From Candidatus Woesearchaeota archaeon (lineage in GTDB: Archaea; Nanobdellota; Nanobdellia; Woesearchaeales; GW2011-AR9): a DNA stretch of 10,831 nt. Shown here piece by piece: positions 7,549 through 10,831 of the stretch. Below the pieces are notes generated by a model, which saw only the letters and a list, made by a program, of their open reading frames with translations, had not been told where the DNA came from and searched no databases. The DNA is taken from contig JAGVYX010000060.1 in assembly GCA_018303045.1 (NCBI GenBank), positions 1 to 10,831 on the forward strand, written 5' to 3'. Made by a program: the position numbers and the translations under genes. Numbering within the stretch: the first letter of the stretch is position 1; each line of letters begins with the position of its first letter.

Positions 7549-7582
7549 TTCTCTTGAATATATTTTTTTAAATTAGACATTT
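7523..7582 (-). repeat. 28-bp tandem duplication (period 32 bp) at a gene junction
   Basis: The segments 7523-7550 and 7555-7582 are identical over 28 bases and are separated by 4 bases. On the minus strand each contains ATGTCTAATTTAAAAAAATA. The downstream copy holds the true start of the 463-residue gene (MSNLKKYI). The upstream copy contains the last codons and TAA (7575-7573) of the 493-residue gene and an ATG at 7580. That ATG opens only a 14-codon frame that overlaps the real ATG. The likely ancestor had a stop/start overlap (ATGTCTAA) that a 32-bp duplication pulled apart. Confidence 0.92.
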
Positions 7583-9054
7583 TCCTGAAGAGCGCATTTT
7601 ACTTTATAGACTTTAACATTTTCCTCATATAATCGCTCATAACAATCAACAGTTATATATTGAAAATTGCTGGCGGCCAGCCGTTCTTTGGCTCTCTCAG
7701 TAAAGACTATATGGGTTATCCCATACTTATCAAACAGCTCTACAGCATAAGTATGCAGAGGAGTAGTAAAAATGCTGTTAAGATTAACAAACCTTTCCTC
7801 AACGTCATCAATTAAATTAAATTTATCATCCATCACATTTTTTTGTTTACCGTAATAAGCAACTAAGTGGCCTTCCTCCAGCAAAGCCGCGACCTTAGCC
7901 TCTGGAGGCAGATTCTCGCCGATCCATTTAAAGGCGGCGACATCCTTATCGCTGGGAGTTTCCTGGTTCAAGGCAGCATTAACCGCCGAAAAAATCATGG
8001 AGATAAACAGCAAGAGGGCTGCCGCAGAAATTAAATTCTTTTTCAAGTAAGCCCACTTTGTTCTAGAGATAAAAGAGCTGAGATCATCGTAAAAAAGGGA
8101 AAATAAAATACTGAGAATGATGCCAAAGAATGCTAAAGACAGCTTAAACTGAATAAGGCGCAGCCAGCCGAGAATGCTAGTTGAGATGGCTAAACTAATT
8201 AATAACAAGGCGGTTTCATTTTTTGATTTAAACAGAGACCGGTAAACCACAAATATCCCGGTTAGAAAGGGAATAATGCTTACTAAAATTAGGGTTTCAA
8301 TTATCGAAAAGGAAGGGAAATACTGCTGAATAATCTGCCTGGGAATATTTTGCCAAATAAAACCAATTCCTTCAGCAAGAAGCACTTCTTTAAAAAACAA
8401 AAATTGAACCCAGATAAAAAAGATTAAAGAGAAAAACATTAATTCCAATTCTGAACGAGCCAATGTTTTATTTTCCAGAAAGGACAGCAGCAAATAGATT
8501 AAAAACCCCATCAGAAGAATAATGGTTATTGGAGTGGTAAGAGATAAACATAAAAAAGCAGCGATATAGAGATACTGGCATTTCTTTTGTTCCAGATTTA
8601 AAAATAAATAAATAGCTAGAAATACCAGAGGAAGAAACAGCGTTTCTACGGAAAAGCTGTTGGTAAAATAGAGTATAGGCAAAAATCCAGAAACCAGCGC
8701 GGAGAGAATCGAAGCAGCATTATTGTTAGTCACTTTATAAGAGATTAGATAAACTATTATGGTCAAAGAAGACATTAAAAGGTTAGGTATAATTTTAGCT
8801 GCAATTTCCAGCGGCAAAAAAAATGAAAAAAAAGCGATGAGATAATGAAAAAAAGGCAAGAATCTTAAGACTCTGCCGCCATAGGACAACTCGTCCTCGA
8901 AAATGGGGAAGCCGGCCTCCTTAATATGCTCAACCTGCCTTAAGTGAAAATAAGAATCGTAAGTAAAGTTGGGGATGGCAAATGCCAAAATTAAGCGCGC
9001 CATTAGAGTTAAGATAAATAAAATGATTAACCACCGCTTGATTTTAAGTTCCAT
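7573..9054 (-). CDS. GT-C-like membrane glycosyltransferase with DSYFHLR motif
   Basis: The 493-residue protein has a first helix at about 8-27, an outer loop with YDSYFHLRQ (D33-R39) and FEDELSYGGR (52-61), about ten further hydrophobic segments, and a soluble outer domain from about 365. DSY(F/Y)HLR after helix 1 is the metal/lipid-phosphate-binding signature of the STT3/AglB branch of GT-C enzymes, which use polyprenyl-phosphate sugars. SVETLF (about 135-140) may correspond to the second acidic loop. The C-terminal domain (FKWIGENLPPEAKV, then EEGHLVAYYGKQKNVMDDKF) resembles in layout the AglB segment around its WWDYG, but the WWD residues are absent. It is therefore probably not an oligosaccharyltransferase. 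Protein O-mannosyl-like or lipid-linked-glycan-extending activity is possible. It is likely the first gene of an operon with the 463-residue paralogue. The start ATG is supported by the promoter 27-34 bp upstream. Confidence 0.87.
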   Translation of the reverse strand: MELKIKRWLIILFILTLMARLILAFAIPNFTYDSYFHLRQVEHIKEAGFPIFEDELSYGGRVLRFLPFFHYLIAFFSFFLPLEIAAKIIPNLLMSSLTIIVYLISYKVTNNNAASILSALVSGFLPILYFTNSFSVETLFLPLVFLAIYLFLNLEQKKCQYLYIAAFLCLSLTTPITIILLMGFLIYLLLSFLENKTLARSELELMFFSLIFFIWVQFLFFKEVLLAEGIGFIWQNIPRQIIQQYFPSFSIIETLILVSIIPFLTGIFVVYRSLFKSKNETALLLISLAISTSILGWLRLIQFKLSLAFFGIILSILFSLFYDDLSSFISRTKWAYLKKNLISAAALLLFISMIFSAVNAALNQETPSDKDVAAFKWIGENLPPEAKVAALLEEGHLVAYYGKQKNVMDDKFNLIDDVEERFVNLNSIFTTPLHTYAVELFDKYGITHIVFTERAKERLAASNFQYITVDCYERLYEENVKVYKVKCALQENV

Positions 9055-9080
9055 CTCAAATAAGCCTAAATCTTAACAAT

Positions 9081-9088
9081 GTTATAAA
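9081..9088 (-). promoter_or_regulatory. TATA-like box for the GT-C-like operon
   Basis: TTTATAAC on the minus strand is centred about 30 bases before ATG 9054, which would place the start of transcription within a few bases of the ATG. No clear ribosome-binding site precedes the ATG, consistent with a very short or absent leader. The 109-bp gap 9055-9163 separates this operon from divergent radB; a matching box for radB is not obvious. Confidence 0.5.
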
Positions 9089-9163
9089 TTCTGTTATTTT
9101 AAGAGCTTCATCCAATAAATCGCCACCGCCATTAAACGAACGATACTTTGCTTACAGAAACGC

Positions 9164-9871
9164 ATGCGGGAGGGGAAGCTCCATTCGGGAGGGCACCGCA
9201 TTTATAAAATTTCCACGGGAATACCCTGTTTAGACCAGCTGCTGCAGGGCGGATATGAAACGGACGTTGTAACTACCATCTATGGGCCTTCGGGAAGCGG
9301 TAAAACCAATTTTTGCCTTATTGCAGCCACCAAGATGGCTGAATCCGGCAGGAAAGTTCTCCTTATCGATACGGAGGGCGGAATTGCTATAGAAAGAATT
9401 AAACAGCTATCCGAAAACTATTTGGAAATTTTAAACAAGATAATTTTCTTTAATCCCTTCACTTTTGCTGAGCAGGTGGAAATCTTTGAACAATTAAAAA
9501 CCGTTATCAGCCAGCAAATCGGCTTAATTATAGTAGATTCAATCTCCATGCTATATAGGCTGGAATTAGGAAAGAATGAAGAAGTTTTTGAAGTAAACTC
9601 AGCTCTGGGCAAGCAAATTGGCTGCTTGGTAGAGATCTCCCGGCGCCAGAAGATTCCCGTATTGATAACCAACCAAGTGTATACCGATTTTGACAACCGG
9701 ACTAAAGTTAAAATGGTCGGCGGAGACCTGTTAAAATACGGAAGCAAATGCATCATTGAACTGCAAAAATTAGATAATGGCCGGATCTTAGTAGTAAAAA
9801 AGCATCGTTCGCTGCCGGAGACCAAAGAATTCTATTTTAAAATATTAAATCGGGGAATTGAAGAAGCTTAA
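9164..9871 (+). CDS. radB: RadB, archaeal RecA/RadA-family recombinase paralogue
   Basis: The 235-residue protein consists of a RecA core without the N-terminal helix-hairpin-helix domain of RadA, which is the RadB layout. Walker A is GPSGSGKT (41-48) and Walker B is LIIVD (121-125) followed by SIS. ITNQVY (168-173) and GGDLLKYGSKCIIELQK (187-203) match the family's C-terminal core. RadB is a cytoplasmic accessory ATPase/DNA-binding protein in homologous recombination. The family usually begins with about one to three residues before KISTG, yet ATG 9164 adds about 13 residues (MREGKLHSGGHRI). The in-frame ATT at 9200 lies 6 bases after GGGAGGG and would give the usual N-terminus, so the start is uncertain. 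The gene is divergent from the GT-C-like operon and convergent with the nuclease gene. There is no obvious functional link to glycosylation. Confidence 0.93.
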   Translation: MREGKLHSGGHRIYKISTGIPCLDQLLQGGYETDVVTTIYGPSGSGKTNFCLIAATKMAESGRKVLLIDTEGGIAIERIKQLSENYLEILNKIIFFNPFTFAEQVEIFEQLKTVISQQIGLIIVDSISMLYRLELGKNEEVFEVNSALGKQIGCLVEISRRQKIPVLITNQVYTDFDNRTKVKMVGGDLLKYGSKCIIELQKLDNGRILVVKKHRSLPETKEFYFKILNRGIEEA

Positions 9872-10012
9872 AGTCAACTGTTAAGTAAAGTTGTTAGTTC
9901 TATTCAATAATTTCAGGGGCTAACAAAGGGGGCAATTTTCTAAAAAACAAAACTAAAAACGAAACGAACGAGGGGGGAATTCCGTAACGACAACTAACGA
10001 AGGGGCGAGAAA
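9872..10012. other. convergent spacer with repeated AACRA-G-run motifs
   Basis: This 141-bp spacer lies between the 3' ends of radB and the nuclease gene. It contains three related words in the same orientation: CTAACAAAGGGGGC (about 9920-9932), CGAACGAGGGGGGA (about 9967-9979) and CTAACGAAGGGGCG (about 9994-10007). An additional GGGG lies at 9916-9919, and several AACGA words occur around 9958-9999. No coding frame stands out. The repeats are too degenerate and irregular for a CRISPR array. Confidence 0.55.
9941..9960 (-). terminator. T-rich terminator for the minus-strand nuclease gene
   Basis: On the minus strand this segment reads as three closely spaced T-runs (TTTTT, TTTT, TTTTTT) about 53-72 bases after the nuclease stop codon. 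Archaeal RNA polymerase commonly ends transcription at such T-runs without a hairpin. On the plus strand the radB side has only a short TTTT at 9936-9939. Confidence 0.45.
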
Positions 10013-10684
10013 CTATTTTACCTCACAATTACACTGATCTACCCAAGAACAAAAACCACATTCTGTAGAGGGGGCGGGAATTTCCGATTCTAAAACTTTA
10101 AGTGCCTTTTTAAAAATACTTTCAGCGTTCTTGATATTGACTTTAATTTTGACCAAATCAGTATTAAAACAAACATGGCCTGTCTCTTCAACCTGATGAG
10201 GATGATAAAACAACAGATAAGTATAATCTTCTGTCTCATAGCCATTCTTTCGTAAGAGGAAATTGTAAATATCCATCTGATCCTGATAATGTTCGTGAGT
10301 ATCTTCTTTCAATGGAAAGCCTCTGGTTTTATAGTCCAACACAATTAACTTCTTTCCTTTTTTGAGAAGATTATCAATAGCTCCATGAAAAAGATTACCT
10401 TTCTTATCTGTCCATGGAATGCCTTTAAAGTTGCTTCTCCAGACTTTCAGCAGTTCTTCATCATCAAAAAGCTTGACTTCGCCATTTAGCTTTTGCAGTT
10501 CAGGAGGTAATTCTCCTTTCTTCATAAATCGGTCAAAATGTTCTTTCAGAATTTTATCCATTCCGCTCGGGAGTGATGGGAAAATTGAATCTGGACGTTT
10601 GATATTCCTGTTAAAATTGAGCCAGAAACATCTAGGGCAATCTTTCAGTAAACTTAAACTTGATGGACTAAATTTGTAAGTCAT
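10013..10684 (-). CDS. PD-(D/E)XK nuclease with Fe-S-type cysteines (RecB/Cas4-like)
   Basis: The 223-residue protein has nuclease-core motifs in order: HGAIDNLL with D104, VLDYKT with D117 and K119 (the D-x-K of PD-(D/E)XK), and YQDQMDIY with Q135 (RecB motif QxxxY). An N-terminal CPRCFWL (C16, C19) pairs with a C-terminal CGFCSWVDQC (C209, C212, C218), the C...CX2CX5C layout that holds an Fe-S cluster in Cas4, AddB and related enzymes. It is thus a likely metal-dependent DNA exonuclease or end-processing enzyme of the RecB-like PDDEXK_1 group. No cas1, cas2 or CRISPR array is in the window, so calling it Cas4 is not justified. The ATG lies 25 bp after the partial RhuM-like gene in the same direction, suggesting one transcript. 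Both may belong to an accessory or defence module. Confidence 0.88.
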   Translation of the reverse strand: MTYKFSPSSLSLLKDCPRCFWLNFNRNIKRPDSIFPSLPSGMDKILKEHFDRFMKKGELPPELQKLNGEVKLFDDEELLKVWRSNFKGIPWTDKKGNLFHGAIDNLLKKGKKLIVLDYKTRGFPLKEDTHEHYQDQMDIYNFLLRKNGYETEDYTYLLFYHPHQVEETGHVCFNTDLVKIKVNIKNAESIFKKALKVLESEIPAPSTECGFCSWVDQCNCEVK

Positions 10685-10685
10685 T

Positions 10686-10721
10686 TTGCGTCAACTCTTG
10701 CGTCAACCGTTACGTCAACCT
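10686..10721. repeat. three tandem 12-bp repeats (TTGCGTCAAC family) at the nuclease start
   Basis: The plus strand reads TTGCGTCAAC at 10686 and 10698 and TTACGTCAAC at 10710, each followed by two variable bases, giving a strict 12-bp period. On the minus strand the core is GTTGACGYAA. The array covers the last codons and stop codon of the RhuM-like gene and ends one base before ATG 10684. It may be an operator for the nuclease gene, a translation-coupling element, or a small tandem expansion. A weak TATA-like GATAAAAA lies just upstream (10723-10730). Confidence 0.88.
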
Positions 10722-10831
10722 GTTTTTATCTCTTTGTTTTAATAATTTTTTAGTGACTCTGTCAAAATCTGATTCGAATAATTTATCTTGTACAATTCTG
10801 TATTTTTCAAATTCTGTTTCTGCAAATCCTT
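10710..10831 (-). CDS. RhuM-family protein, C-terminal fragment (cut by window edge)
   Basis: The minus strand is open from the right edge to TAA at 10712-10710. It encodes about 39 residues containing EFEKYRIVQDKLFESDFDR, followed by a basic tail ending KNRLT. I recognise the YRxxQDxLFESDFD pattern as the conserved C-terminal end of the RhuM family (called a virulence protein after Salmonella RhuM). These proteins are widespread in bacteria and archaea, often near phage, toxin or restriction genes, and their biochemical function is unclear. The rest of the gene lies outside the window. The frame is continuous and in phase to the edge. Identification rests on memory of the motif. Confidence 0.75.
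   Translation of the reverse strand, partial: GFAETEFEKYRIVQDKLFESDFDRVTKKLLKQRDKNRLT

Noticed and set aside
9418..9825. 135-codon minus-strand frame inside radB
   Set aside because: It is antisense to a clear RecA-family gene with intact Walker motifs and has no independent support.
9915..10007. G-quadruplex
   Set aside because: There are four G-runs, but they are separated by up to about 40 bases, far beyond usual loop lengths.
10013..10684. Cas4 of a CRISPR system
   Set aside because: Motifs and cysteines are compatible, but no cas1/cas2 or repeat array is present. The general RecB-like nuclease call is safer.

Overview
The window looks archaeal. It is AT-rich and carries a recognisable set of archaeal information-processing and surface-glycosylation genes: AglB (archaeal STT3-type oligosaccharyltransferase), an archaeal MBF1-type zinc-ribbon/HTH regulator and RadB. 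Upstream regions hold TATA-like boxes about 25-40 bp before start codons and few Shine-Dalgarno sites, which suggests short-leader or leaderless transcripts. The style of the AglB N-terminus and of the membrane-anchored thioredoxin-fold protein reminds me of DPANN-type archaea (Woesearchaeota/Pacearchaeota-like). That placement is an impression from memory, not a measured result.

Layout, left to right. 1-225: a 49-bp tandem repeat and a long inverted repeat, without a gene. 226-3079 (minus): aglB. Its 5' end is broken by an apparent +1 frameshift, and it carries a 27-bp in-frame tandem repeat just before the first membrane helix. 3080-3390: a divergent promoter region that holds a 153-bp element with imperfect terminal inverted repeats, flanked by an exact 8-bp direct repeat (MITE-like). 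3391-3855 (plus): aMBF1. 3867-4538 (minus): a membrane-anchored thioredoxin-fold protein lacking the CXXC pair. 4573-5841 (minus): a processive-type GT2 glycosyltransferase. 5842-6156: a gene-free stretch packed with about seven consecutive hairpins. 6157-7548 and 7573-9054 (minus): two multi-pass GT-C-like membrane proteins in tandem, whose junction carries a 32-bp-period duplication of the downstream start region. 9055-9163: divergent promoter region. 9164-9871 (plus): RadB recombinase paralogue. 9872-10012: convergent spacer with G-runs and A-runs. 10013-10684 (minus): PD-(D/E)XK nuclease with Fe-S-type cysteines. 10710-10831 (minus, partial): C-terminal end of what I recognise as a RhuM-family protein, with three 12-bp repeats across its stop codon and the nuclease start.

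How the genes work together (inference). The minus-strand set from 9054 down to 226 reads as a cell-surface N-glycosylation locus. The GT2 enzyme would build or extend lipid-linked sugar, the GT-C proteins would act from the outer face with dolichyl-phosphate sugars or as accessory factors, and AglB would transfer the glycan to protein. The thioredoxin-fold protein could be an extracytoplasmic helper, loosely comparable to eukaryotic Ost3/6. The right end (nuclease plus RhuM-like) looks like an unrelated accessory or defence/mobile module. The strongest unexplained signals are the hairpin array at 5863-6153, the MITE-like element at 3178-3330, and the recent duplications at gene edges.
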